From an uncultured beta proteobacterium (GTDB lineage Bacteria > Pseudomonadota > Gammaproteobacteria > Burkholderiales > Burkholderiaceae_C), in contig CAJBVC010000743.1 of NCBI GenBank assembly GCA_903958915.1, forward strand, positions 1 through 16,884: DNA of 16,884 nucleotides. Reading direction: 5' to 3'. Positions 7,390 through 14,149 of this stretch are shown piece after piece (the stretch's first letter is position 1; each line of letters begins with the position of its first letter). Both the position numbers and the translations under genes were made by a program. The notes beneath the pieces are model-generated. The model was given only the letters and a program-made list of their open reading frames with translations, was not told the origin of the DNA and did not search any database.

Positions 7390-8997
7390 ATGAACTCAAT
7401 CCCCATCGTCGAACAGCTTCGACAAGTCCTTGGCAATCAGCAGGTGCTGGATGATCCCGCCAACCGTGCGCACTTTGCCCATGACCTGTTCTGGTACGGC
7501 AAGCCGCCTGTCTGCGTGGTGGTGCCAACCAATGCCGAGCAGGTGCAGACGACGGTCAAGATAGCTACCGGGGCCGGACACCCTGTGGTGCCGCGCGGTG
7601 GCGGCATGTCGTACACCGGTGGATATGTGGCAGATCACGAGGGTGCCGTGTTGCTGGATCTGCGCGGCTTGAACCGGGTGCTCCAGATTGACGAAGAAAA
7701 CCGTTTCGTCACCGTGGAGGCAGGTTGCACCTGGGCAGCCCTGCACGAGGCGTTGGTTGGAACAGGCTTGCGATCGCCCTACTGGGGTCCGCTTTCGGGG
7801 CTATTGGCAACGGTAGGGGGGACCGTGTCGCAGAACAGTGTGTTTTTCGGATCGGTCCGCTACGGCAGTGCGGCGGAGTCGGTGCTGAGTGTGGATGTGG
7901 TGCTGGGCGATGGCACGCGCCTGGTAACGGGCGGCGCCGGTCGCAATAACGGGATTCCCTTCACGCGCTGGGGCGGGCCGGATTTGACGGGCCTGTTCAT
8001 TGGCGACGTGGGTGCCTTTGGCATCAAGGTGGCAGTCAGCCTGAGGCTGATTGCGCAGCCTGAGGCTATCGGTTATGCCTCCTTGGCATTCCCCGATTTT
8101 GCGTCGATGATCGCCACACAGATCGATCTGGCGCGTTCAGGGCTTGGCAATGAGGCCTTTGGCATCGACGCCTACAAGGCACGCAACTCGGCGCAAACTG
8201 GAAAGAAACTCGGCGACGCAGCCAAGACCGCACTGGGCGTGATCAAGGGTGGAAAGACATTGTTGTCTGGGCTCAAGGATGTGGCCGGCATGGCATTGGC
8301 GGGCACTTCAGAGCTTGAGAATGCTGCTTACTCGCTGCACCTGACGGTCGAAGGTGATGAAGAAGCTGATACCGATCGGCAGATCCGCAAAATTGAGACG
8401 TTCGCCCTGAAAAATGGCGGCAAGGTGCTGCCGCCAGTGGTACCCAAGGGCCTGCGTGGCCGACCATTCCCGCCGCTGCGCTCGGCACTTGGAATCGATG
8501 GGCAGCGCTGGGTGCCTATTCATGGCATCGTGCCACTGGGGTACATCCAGGCCGCAGTCGCTGAAGTAGAGGCCATGATTTCAGCACGTCAGGCCGAACT
8601 TGACCAGTTCGGTGTGCTGTATTCCCCGTTGACTACCAATGTTCCCAATGGCGTGCTGTATGAGCCCTGCTTCTACTGGTACGACGAAGTCACCGCACTG
8701 CACGTGCAGGCCACCGAGTTGAGCGATCCACCGGGTGAATGGGCAAAGCGCCAGAACCGCCCCGACATCCGCACGTTTGTGCTGACGCTGTGGAGCGATA
8801 CCGCGCGCATCCTGGCGCGACACGGAGCTGTCAATTTCCAGATTGGCCGCGCCTACCCCTACTTGGAGCAGATCAGTCCGGCAAATGCGGTGCTTGTGCG
8901 CCAGATCAAGCGCGCTCTGGACCCTGCAGGGTTGATCAACCCCGGCGCGCTGGGTTTGTTCAATACCGCTTTTACTATGGGGGAGTCACAGCCATGA
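7390..8997 (+). CDS. FAD-binding PCMH-type (GlcD-like) oxidoreductase
   Basis: A 535-residue flavoprotein of the vanillyl-alcohol oxidase/PCMH group. The FAD domain shows VVVPTNAEQVQ, then PRGGGMSYTGGY (about residues 68-79), VTVEAGCTWAALHEAL, and the isoalloxazine-side block LLATVGGTVSQNS; the C-terminus ends in the family pattern ALDPAGLINPGALGL. Relatives oxidise hydroxy acids, phenolic alkyl groups or alcohols, often donating electrons to a cytochrome or the electron transfer chain. No signal peptide is visible, so it is probably cytoplasmic or membrane-associated. Its stop overlaps the start of the exported flavoprotein (ATGA at 8994-8997), and a cytochrome c gene lies two genes on, recalling flavocytochromes such as p-cresol methylhydroxylase. 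That pairing is inferred only from gene order. Confidence 0.87.
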   Translation: MNSIPIVEQLRQVLGNQQVLDDPANRAHFAHDLFWYGKPPVCVVVPTNAEQVQTTVKIATGAGHPVVPRGGGMSYTGGYVADHEGAVLLDLRGLNRVLQIDEENRFVTVEAGCTWAALHEALVGTGLRSPYWGPLSGLLATVGGTVSQNSVFFGSVRYGSAAESVLSVDVVLGDGTRLVTGGAGRNNGIPFTRWGGPDLTGLFIGDVGAFGIKVAVSLRLIAQPEAIGYASLAFPDFASMIATQIDLARSGLGNEAFGIDAYKARNSAQTGKKLGDAAKTALGVIKGGKTLLSGLKDVAGMALAGTSELENAAYSLHLTVEGDEEADTDRQIRKIETFALKNGGKVLPPVVPKGLRGRPFPPLRSALGIDGQRWVPIHGIVPLGYIQAAVAEVEAMISARQAELDQFGVLYSPLTTNVPNGVLYEPCFYWYDEVTALHVQATELSDPPGEWAKRQNRPDIRTFVLTLWSDTARILARHGAVNFQIGRAYPYLEQISPANAVLVRQIKRALDPAGLINPGALGLFNTAFTMGESQP

Positions 8998-10418
8998 CCG
9001 ATCTGCAAAGACGTAATCTGCTGAAGACCGGAGCCGCTATCGTCGGCGCCACCAGTTTCCGACCGCTGTGGGCCGCGCAGGATCCGGATGTTGTAGTTCT
9101 CGGCGCCGGCCTTGCCGGGCTGAACGCCGCGCGGCTGCTCGAGCAGTTCGGCCTGCAGGTGCGCGTTCTCGAGGCCAGTGACCGCATTGGGGGTCGACTG
9201 CTCACACTGGACGATGTGCCAGGGCGGCCCGAAGCCGGGGGCAGCCAAATCGGAGCGGCATACGCGCGCGTGGTCGACACCGCCCGGCAGCTCGGACTCC
9301 AATTGGAGACCAGTGCCCGATCACCCTTGCTCAAGGATGAGAGCATGGTGTATTTCATCAACGGCAAGCGTCTGACACGTGATGCGTGGACGCGGTCTGC
9401 GGACAATCCGTTTCCTGAAGCGCTGCGTGGTATGCCGCCAGACCGGGCACTGGCCAGACTGGCAGGAAGCAGTCCGCTCAAGAACATTGCGGCCTGGGCC
9501 GACCCCATCAACTTCCAGTTTGACGTGCCCGTATCGGGCGAACTCAAAGCCCGCGGGTTGTCCGCTACCGTTGTGCACTTACTCGAAGTCAACAATGGCT
9601 ATGGAGAGACACTGGCCGATACGTCGCTTCTCAATTTGTACTACGTGCAAACCAACATCGGCGAAGTCATGAAGATCAAGGGACCGGTGCAAAACGTTGT
9701 CGGTGGCAACCAGCGCTTGCCGCAAGCCATGGCCAAGGCGCTCAAAGGCGAAGTCCGGATGAAGAGTCGGGTCACTGCGGTGAACGTTGGGGCTAAAGGG
9801 GTAATGGTGCAATGCGCCGACGGCAGTCAGCACAAGGCGCGGTTTGTGGTCTGCGCGCTACCACTACCAACCATGCGCAATATCCACTTTCTCCCGGGTC
9901 TGCCGGACCGCCACGCTGAGGCAGTGCAACAACTGGCCTACGGGCAGGTGACCCAGTTCCATCTGGAGGTCCTCAAGCCCTTCTGGGAAGCGGAAGGGCT
10001 CTCGCCCTACCTGTGGTCGGATGGCCCGATCGAACGCATCTTCCCGCAAGACGAAAAAGGCAACGGAAAAGCCGAGAGCCTCACCGTCTGGATCAACGGA
10101 GCAGGTACTGCCGGTTGGGATGCATTGACGGATGCCGATGCGCAGGATCGGTTGATGAATGAATTGACCAGGGTCTACCCGTCATCGCGCGGTGCCGTCC
10201 GCCTGGCACGTCGCGTTGCGTGGCAGCAGTCGGCGCTCGCAGGCGGCACCTGGGCGAACTGGCGACCGGGACAGATTTCGCGCTATGCACAGGTATTGGG
10301 TGTGCCCCATGGCCGACTGCACTTTGCTGGCGAACACACCGGGCGTGCCATTCGTGGTATGGAAGCAGCGATGGAGTCAGGGGAACGCGCTGCTACCGAG
10401 ATCCTTGGCCTGTTGTGA
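8994..10418 (+). CDS. Exported flavin amine oxidase-like (monoamine oxidase family) flavoprotein
   Basis: A 474-residue FAD oxidoreductase. The N-terminus has a twin-arginine-like signal, QRRNLLK at residues 5-11, a hydrophobic stretch and a cleavage-like LWAA near 28, suggesting export in folded form. The dinucleotide-binding fold follows: VVVLGAGLAGLNAARLLE with GxGxxG at 37-42, E60, and RIGGR at 64-68. The C-terminal FAD signature is HFAGEHTGRAIRGMEAAMESG (FAGEHTG at 444-450, given in part). The open frame extends back to 8739, but that part lies over the upstream oxidase; the ATG at 8994 begins the signal peptide and is coupled to the upstream stop. The cytochrome c gene 20 bases downstream suggests a periplasmic dehydrogenase that passes electrons to the cytochrome, as known for nicotine oxidoreductase NicA2 with CycN. 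The substrate is unknown and need not be an amine. Confidence 0.88.
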   Translation: MTDLQRRNLLKTGAAIVGATSFRPLWAAQDPDVVVLGAGLAGLNAARLLEQFGLQVRVLEASDRIGGRLLTLDDVPGRPEAGGSQIGAAYARVVDTARQLGLQLETSARSPLLKDESMVYFINGKRLTRDAWTRSADNPFPEALRGMPPDRALARLAGSSPLKNIAAWADPINFQFDVPVSGELKARGLSATVVHLLEVNNGYGETLADTSLLNLYYVQTNIGEVMKIKGPVQNVVGGNQRLPQAMAKALKGEVRMKSRVTAVNVGAKGVMVQCADGSQHKARFVVCALPLPTMRNIHFLPGLPDRHAEAVQQLAYGQVTQFHLEVLKPFWEAEGLSPYLWSDGPIERIFPQDEKGNGKAESLTVWINGAGTAGWDALTDADAQDRLMNELTRVYPSSRGAVRLARRVAWQQSALAGGTWANWRPGQISRYAQVLGVPHGRLHFAGEHTGRAIRGMEAAMESGERAATEILGLL

Positions 10419-10438
10419 AGTCTGCTGGAGTGCGCGAA

Positions 10439-10822
10439 ATGATTGATAGATTCCTGTGTGCGGTATTGATGGGTTTGATTGGCAGTTCGGCGTTTGCGGC
10501 AGGGGCAAACGACGTGCAGCGTGGACGCATTGCGTTCTTGCGATGTGCAGCTTGCCACGCCATACAAGCCGATGAGCCCGGCAAGGTCGGCCCGAATCTG
10601 CGTGGAACCCTTGGCAAGGTTGCGGCGCAAGTGCCCGGCTTTGCTTACAGCGAGGCACTGCGCAAGGCGGGGTTGACCTGGGACGATGCCACCCTCAAAC
10701 GCTGGGTTCATGACCCGGCATCTCTGGTTCCTGGAACATCGATGACTTACGTCAACACGTTGACTGAGACGGAAACTAAGGCGCTGCTCGCATTTCTCAA
10801 GTCGCAGACCACCGCACGTTAA
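10439..10822 (+). CDS. Exported class I cytochrome c (monohaem)
   Basis: A 127-residue precursor with a Sec signal peptide (hydrophobic residues 5-20, likely cleavage after AFA or AFAA near 20-21). The mature protein carries one haem motif, C36-A-A-C39-H40, and the distal ligand Met102 in PGTSMTY. The order GPNLRG, FAYSEAL, W-x4-LKRWV, DP, PGTSM matches cytochrome c2/mitochondrial-type class I proteins. The frame is open to 10220, but that sequence lies over the flavoprotein gene; the ATG at 10439, 20 bases after its stop, starts the signal peptide. It is probably the electron acceptor of the flavoprotein(s) encoded just upstream, working in the periplasm. Confidence 0.92.
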   Translation: MIDRFLCAVLMGLIGSSAFAAGANDVQRGRIAFLRCAACHAIQADEPGKVGPNLRGTLGKVAAQVPGFAYSEALRKAGLTWDDATLKRWVHDPASLVPGTSMTYVNTLTETETKALLAFLKSQTTAR

Positions 10823-10875
10823 GATTTTCTTCGCAGCTGATGGTGGTCTATTGGCAATCTGGAAAGGTGTAACGC

Positions 10876-11841
10876 ATGAGTCCAAAGTATCAGCTGAGTG
10901 GGTTTACCGAAGCGGTGGTGATTGTCCGCTCAGCAACCCCCCATCTCGCCTGCTGGAGCGGGGTTGGTGGTTGGGAGGTGCGCCACCACGGCACCATCGA
11001 TTACCGTTTGCTGTGCGGGTGGGGCGTGCCCGAGGCCCGCGGGGAAGAATGGTTGCTAGGGCACCCCGGTCTGCAAAGCGGTTTCGTTCGACTGGTTCAG
11101 CTGGAAAATGCCGGCGTGCAATCCGACATGCGCCCCGATGATCAATGCTGGGATGTGGGCGGAATTTTTGACCTTAATGTGCGCGTGCTCGATATGCAGA
11201 AACAGTCCGCCGCGTTGCGAGATCTGCAGTGGAGCGGTGCCTCGCCTCCAGTTCAATGGGACTTTGGCAGCGTGACGGTCAAGGAGTGGCTGGTGCGTGG
11301 CCCCGACAATGTTCGACTGGCGCTCATCGAGCGGGTGGCACCACCACTGACCGGCACGTCGCACCTCAATGGGCTTGGTCCGGTTTTCAATTCCAGCCTG
11401 ATGGTTGACGACCTTGAAGCAGCGCAGCAGTTCTGGAGTGGCACGCTGGGGTTCAAGAACTACGTGTCGTTTGATCTCGCGCACTTTCCACCGGGACCGA
11501 ATGTGTTTGGCGTGCCAGCGAACCTGTCGTCGCAGGTCGGGCTCCGACTGCACATTCTGCACCCCGAAGGTCGCAATGACGGATCAATCGAAATTGTTCG
11601 TGTCCCCGGGGCGCAGGGGTTAGATTGGTCTGAGACCTGTCGACCGCCCAATTTCGGCATGGCGAGTCTTCGATTCCCTGTGCAAGGAATTGAGGCGCTG
11701 GCGCAACACCTGACCGAGCACCGCTGCGCACCGGTCATGCCCGTCGTGGTCACCTCTCTGGCACCGTACGGCGATGTGCGTATGCTGGCCGTGCGTGCAC
11801 CGGGTGGGGCCTGGATCGAGTTCTACGAACCCCTGGCATAA
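10876..11841 (+). CDS. Two-domain VOC-superfamily protein, second paralogue
   Basis: A 321-residue protein with two vicinal-oxygen-chelate-like halves. The second half is the clearer one: FNSSLMVDDLEAAQQFW, TLGFKNYVSF, and the terminus RAPGGAWIEFYEPLA. The first half contains RLVQLENAG, DVGGIFDLNVRVLDM and the pattern VRGPDNVRLALIE. Where metal-dependent VOC enzymes have their first His, this protein has Asn (VFNSSLMV) or no His (FTEAVVIV), so the classical metal site looks incomplete. Layout and several blocks resemble the VOC protein at 6390-7283, suggesting an old duplication. It is the last gene of the long run, 53 bases after the cytochrome gene and 233 bases before the next gene. The function is unknown. 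Confidence 0.75.
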   Translation: MSPKYQLSGFTEAVVIVRSATPHLACWSGVGGWEVRHHGTIDYRLLCGWGVPEARGEEWLLGHPGLQSGFVRLVQLENAGVQSDMRPDDQCWDVGGIFDLNVRVLDMQKQSAALRDLQWSGASPPVQWDFGSVTVKEWLVRGPDNVRLALIERVAPPLTGTSHLNGLGPVFNSSLMVDDLEAAQQFWSGTLGFKNYVSFDLAHFPPGPNVFGVPANLSSQVGLRLHILHPEGRNDGSIEIVRVPGAQGLDWSETCRPPNFGMASLRFPVQGIEALAQHLTEHRCAPVMPVVVTSLAPYGDVRMLAVRAPGGAWIEFYEPLA

Positions 11842-11899
11842 GGGCGCCCATGTTCCATGCTTGTTTCATTCCGTTCGCTTTGCGTTTCATCGGGGCCAT
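11750..11899 (-). CDS. Possible 49-residue antisense small ORF (unproven)
   Basis: On the minus strand, AGGAGG (11905-11910) lies 5 bases ahead of an ATG at 11899, an unusually good initiation site for a region with no known minus-strand gene. The encoded peptide starts MAPMKRKANGMKQAWNMG, is basic, and runs into the antisense of the upstream VOC gene before stopping at 11750. No family is recognised, and the second half looks like ordinary antisense of a coding region. It may be the remnant of a truncated gene start, or chance. Confidence 0.12.
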   Translation of the reverse strand: MAPMKRKANGMKQAWNMGALMPGVRRTRSRPHPVHARPAYAHRRTVPER

Positions 11900-12074
11900 G
11901 CCAACCTCCTCAAATGCATTCTCCGTGGGTAATCGCCGGCCGTTGATGCTTGGCAAGCGTCTTGCTTGATGCCCTCGATGTTCCACCGGCCAGCGCATTG
12001 TGTAGGCCCTGCCTTCTGACTTCAATGCCGGGCAGCGGCCAAGCTGGTTAACCCATTTCTTCAAGGAAACCCCC
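11842..12074. other. Intergenic region between the catabolic run and the DUF1838 gene
   Basis: A 233-base gap that probably holds the end of the upstream transcript and the promoter of the DUF1838/CpeT-like pair. It contains a small perfect inverted repeat, GCAAG-CGT-CTTGC (11953-11965), which could be an operator half-site pair or a chance hairpin. I cannot point to a convincing -35/-10 pair. A strong ribosome-binding-like AGGAGG on the minus strand is described separately. Confidence 0.45.
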
Positions 12075-12962
12075 ATGCTGATCAAATCCAACCTGCGCCA
12101 AGTGCCTCTCGCCCTGGCTGCCTCGCTTTGCGTGGCTATCAACCCGGTTGCTGCGCTCGATCTGAGCAAGAACGAGGATGCCTTCAAATCCATGATTCGG
12201 GTCGTGGGAGACCTCGACGGCAAACCGGTTTTCAAGGACTGGTCAGTCACGATTCTTGCCGTGATGCCGGGCGAACGTGCCAAGCCGATCCTGCGCACGC
12301 AAGGCTACAACGCGGGCCGCATGATCGCCAAGCCTGATGGCAGCTATGAGTGGGTGACGCGTGAAGTGTCCTATTACCAGGACCTCAAGACCGGTAGCAT
12401 CATCGAGAGCTGGAACAATCCTTTCAACGGCAAGAAGGTGTGTGTGGTCCATGTTGCCAATGATCCCGTCAGTAACAAATTTCCGATGCCCCCGAAAGAC
12501 GGCCCCAACAACTTTGCGCCGTTTAACCAGATGGGTGAAATCACTTCCTTGCGCTGGGATATTCCACTGGCCTACCCCAATGCTCTCCCGCCTGCCGAGC
12601 ATCCGGAAGAGTCCACCGGCCCCACGTATCTGGCTTCCGAGCACTTCGTGTTCTTTACCAATACGGCCGACCTCACGTCGGACACGCAGCGATCAACACC
12701 GGTTCACTATTCGTGGTTCCGCACTGGCCCCTGGCTGCCCTGGATGAAGATGGGCAACAAGCCAGGCTATCTTATTTATAGCGGCCAAGGTAGAAAGTAC
12801 GCCTCGTTTGAGGAACTTCCTGCTCAGATCAAGGAATACACCAGGAAGAACTACCCGACCTATGTGACCGCTCCGGAGACGTTCTATCAGCCCAATGAGA
12901 CCAGTTGGAGTTACTACGCCAAGCTCAAGAAGGCCGGAAAATTGCCCGAACGTTGCGATTGA
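12075..12962 (+). CDS. Exported DUF1838 family protein
   Basis: A 295-residue protein matching what I recall of DUF1838 (length about 250-300, with blocks such as GYNAGRMI, EWVTREVSYYQDLKTG, IIESWNNPFNG and a Trp-rich SWFRTGPWLPWMKMG). The N-terminus is a Sec signal peptide with likely cleavage near residue 27 (PVAA). The domain has no established biochemical function. AAGGA lies about 7 bases ahead of the ATG. The CpeT-like gene starts 32 bases downstream, so the two are probably cotranscribed and act in the periplasm. Whether they belong to the upstream catabolic operon or form a separate unit is open, given the 233-base gap. Confidence 0.8.
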   Translation: MLIKSNLRQVPLALAASLCVAINPVAALDLSKNEDAFKSMIRVVGDLDGKPVFKDWSVTILAVMPGERAKPILRTQGYNAGRMIAKPDGSYEWVTREVSYYQDLKTGSIIESWNNPFNGKKVCVVHVANDPVSNKFPMPPKDGPNNFAPFNQMGEITSLRWDIPLAYPNALPPAEHPEESTGPTYLASEHFVFFTNTADLTSDTQRSTPVHYSWFRTGPWLPWMKMGNKPGYLIYSGQGRKYASFEELPAQIKEYTRKNYPTYVTAPETFYQPNETSWSYYAKLKKAGKLPERCD

Positions 12963-12980
12963 AGTTGTTATTCAGTGTGG

Positions 12981-12985
12981 GGAGG
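12981..12985 (+). promoter_or_regulatory. Ribosome binding site of the CpeT-like gene
   Basis: GGAGG lies 9 bases before the ATG at 12995. The frame is open to 12905, but the upstream part overlaps the DUF1838 gene; the site and the signal peptide both favour 12995 as the start. Confidence 0.6.
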
Positions 12986-12994
12986 GAATGTGAC

Positions 12995-14032
12995 ATGTTG
13001 ACAAAATTACTCCAATGGCGTGCGCGACTGGTGCTGTGCGTTGTTTGTGGTTTCTTGGGCACAGTTCAGGCGCAAACGCCTGCGGATCAAGACTTGAGTC
13101 GCTTCTTGTCATGGTTTGGGGGCGAATGGAACAACAACGAGCAGGTCTGGCAGCAGAAGATCGACGCGGAAGATCCCAAGATAACTGCCAAGGTGGCTGC
13201 GACAGAACACCTGCATCACATCTTTACGCCGGTTGTGGCACCCAAAATCGGTGAAAACCTGTTTTATGTGCAGCAGTCGCGTGGCGGCGAACTGAACAAG
13301 GTCTTTCGCCAGCGAATCTATCGCTTCACCAGTGACCCTGCCCAAGGCGCGATTCGCCTGGACATCTTCACACTCAACGATGAGAAACGCTTTGTTGATG
13401 CCCACCGCAAGCCGACACTTTTGGCCGAGTTGACGCCACCCGACTTGAAGCCGATGCCTGGTTGCGAGGTCTATTGGAGGTTCGATGCCAAAGAGCAGGC
13501 CTTCAATGCCAGCATGCCCGCCGACCGGTGCAACTTTGTTTCCACACGTTCGGGCAAGCGCATCTTTGTCAACGATACATTGCGGCTGACGGAGCAGGAG
13601 CTTTTGATCAACGACCAGGCGCACGACGAATCAGGTCAACGCGTGTTTGGAAACGCGGACAACATTCCCAGCCGCAACCGCAAAGTCCGGTATTTTGAAG
13701 GTTGGGTCTGGTTCAAGCTGGCCGGGCCTGGTGCGGCAGAAGATGACAAGAAAACCAATTTCACGGCCAAATACCTGCTGCACAGCGAAGGCCAGCGCAT
13801 GACCGTGCTGTACGAAGATGGCACGCCTTCGCCCTATATGCTCGAGCTTGCGATCCTGACCTACCAGAATACGCGCAAGCCGGTACTCAAGTTCACCTTG
13901 CTCGACCGCGAAACGCATAAGTCCAAGACATACGTTTGGGCCAATGCGCAAGCAACCACCATCGGCATGAACCTGGGATGGTTCCAGGCCGGTGTGGCGC
14001 AAAAATCAGAGCGGACCCATTTCGGGTTTTAG
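12995..14032 (+). CDS. Exported CpcT/CpeT-like protein (bilin lyase family homologue)
   Basis: A 345-residue protein related to the cyanobacterial chromophore lyases CpcT and CpeT. Family blocks are FLSWFGGEWNNNEQ near the mature N-terminus, HHIFTPVVAPKIGENLFYVQQ, VFRQRIYRF, and a PADRCNFVSTRSG segment followed by LRLTEQELLIND. It differs from cyanobacterial members in being much longer than their roughly 200 residues and in having a signal peptide with cleavage after VQA (residue 26). Bilin attachment is not implied: no phycobiliprotein or bilin synthesis gene is seen, and related sequences occur in non-photosynthetic bacteria. It follows the DUF1838 gene closely. A diverged copy of its last 28 or so codons is found again at 15528-15614. 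Confidence 0.78.
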   Translation: MLTKLLQWRARLVLCVVCGFLGTVQAQTPADQDLSRFLSWFGGEWNNNEQVWQQKIDAEDPKITAKVAATEHLHHIFTPVVAPKIGENLFYVQQSRGGELNKVFRQRIYRFTSDPAQGAIRLDIFTLNDEKRFVDAHRKPTLLAELTPPDLKPMPGCEVYWRFDAKEQAFNASMPADRCNFVSTRSGKRIFVNDTLRLTEQELLINDQAHDESGQRVFGNADNIPSRNRKVRYFEGWVWFKLAGPGAAEDDKKTNFTAKYLLHSEGQRMTVLYEDGTPSPYMLELAILTYQNTRKPVLKFTLLDRETHKSKTYVWANAQATTIGMNLGWFQAGVAQKSERTHFGF

Positions 14033-14080
14033 AAGTAAACAAACCATTACGGTGTTTGGTTTGTGATTTGCAATTGAGCC
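13946..14080 (+). repeat. Left copy of diverged direct repeat (CpeT-like/MFS gene junction)
   Basis: This aligns with 15528-15661 at a constant offset of 1582 bases, changing to 1581 after one single-base gap near 14035. Over 13946-14032 I count 59 of 87 identical bases, and over 14042-14080, 31 of 39. The repeat covers the last 28 codons of the CpeT-like gene and the gene-end relic of the MFS transporter. Confidence 0.75.
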
Positions 14081-14082
14081 AA
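14047..14082 (-). pseudogene. Relic of the 3' end of an MFS transporter gene
   Basis: Read on the minus strand, this stretch encodes LAQLQITNQ followed by two residues and a stop. The intact MFS gene on the same strand ends LAQLQITNQ plus two residues and a stop (15628-15663). In the nine shared codons there are five base differences, all synonymous, as expected for two copies that once diverged under protein-level selection. Just as in the intact copy, it faces the 3' end of a CpeT-like gene. I see no convincing similarity to the transporter further upstream on this strand. Confidence 0.6.
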
Positions 14083-14149
14083 CCATACACTTGTTGCATA
14101 CCGCTTTTGCACTTCAGAGTCGGCCTCCTTAAACGGTAAATCGATAAAG

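Noticed and set aside
8739..8993. Longer N-terminus for the amine oxidase-like protein
   Set aside because: It lies entirely over the PCMH oxidase gene; the ATG at 8994 begins a Tat-like signal peptide.
10220..10438. Longer N-terminus for cytochrome c
   Set aside because: It overlaps the flavoprotein gene in another frame; the signal peptide starts at 10439.
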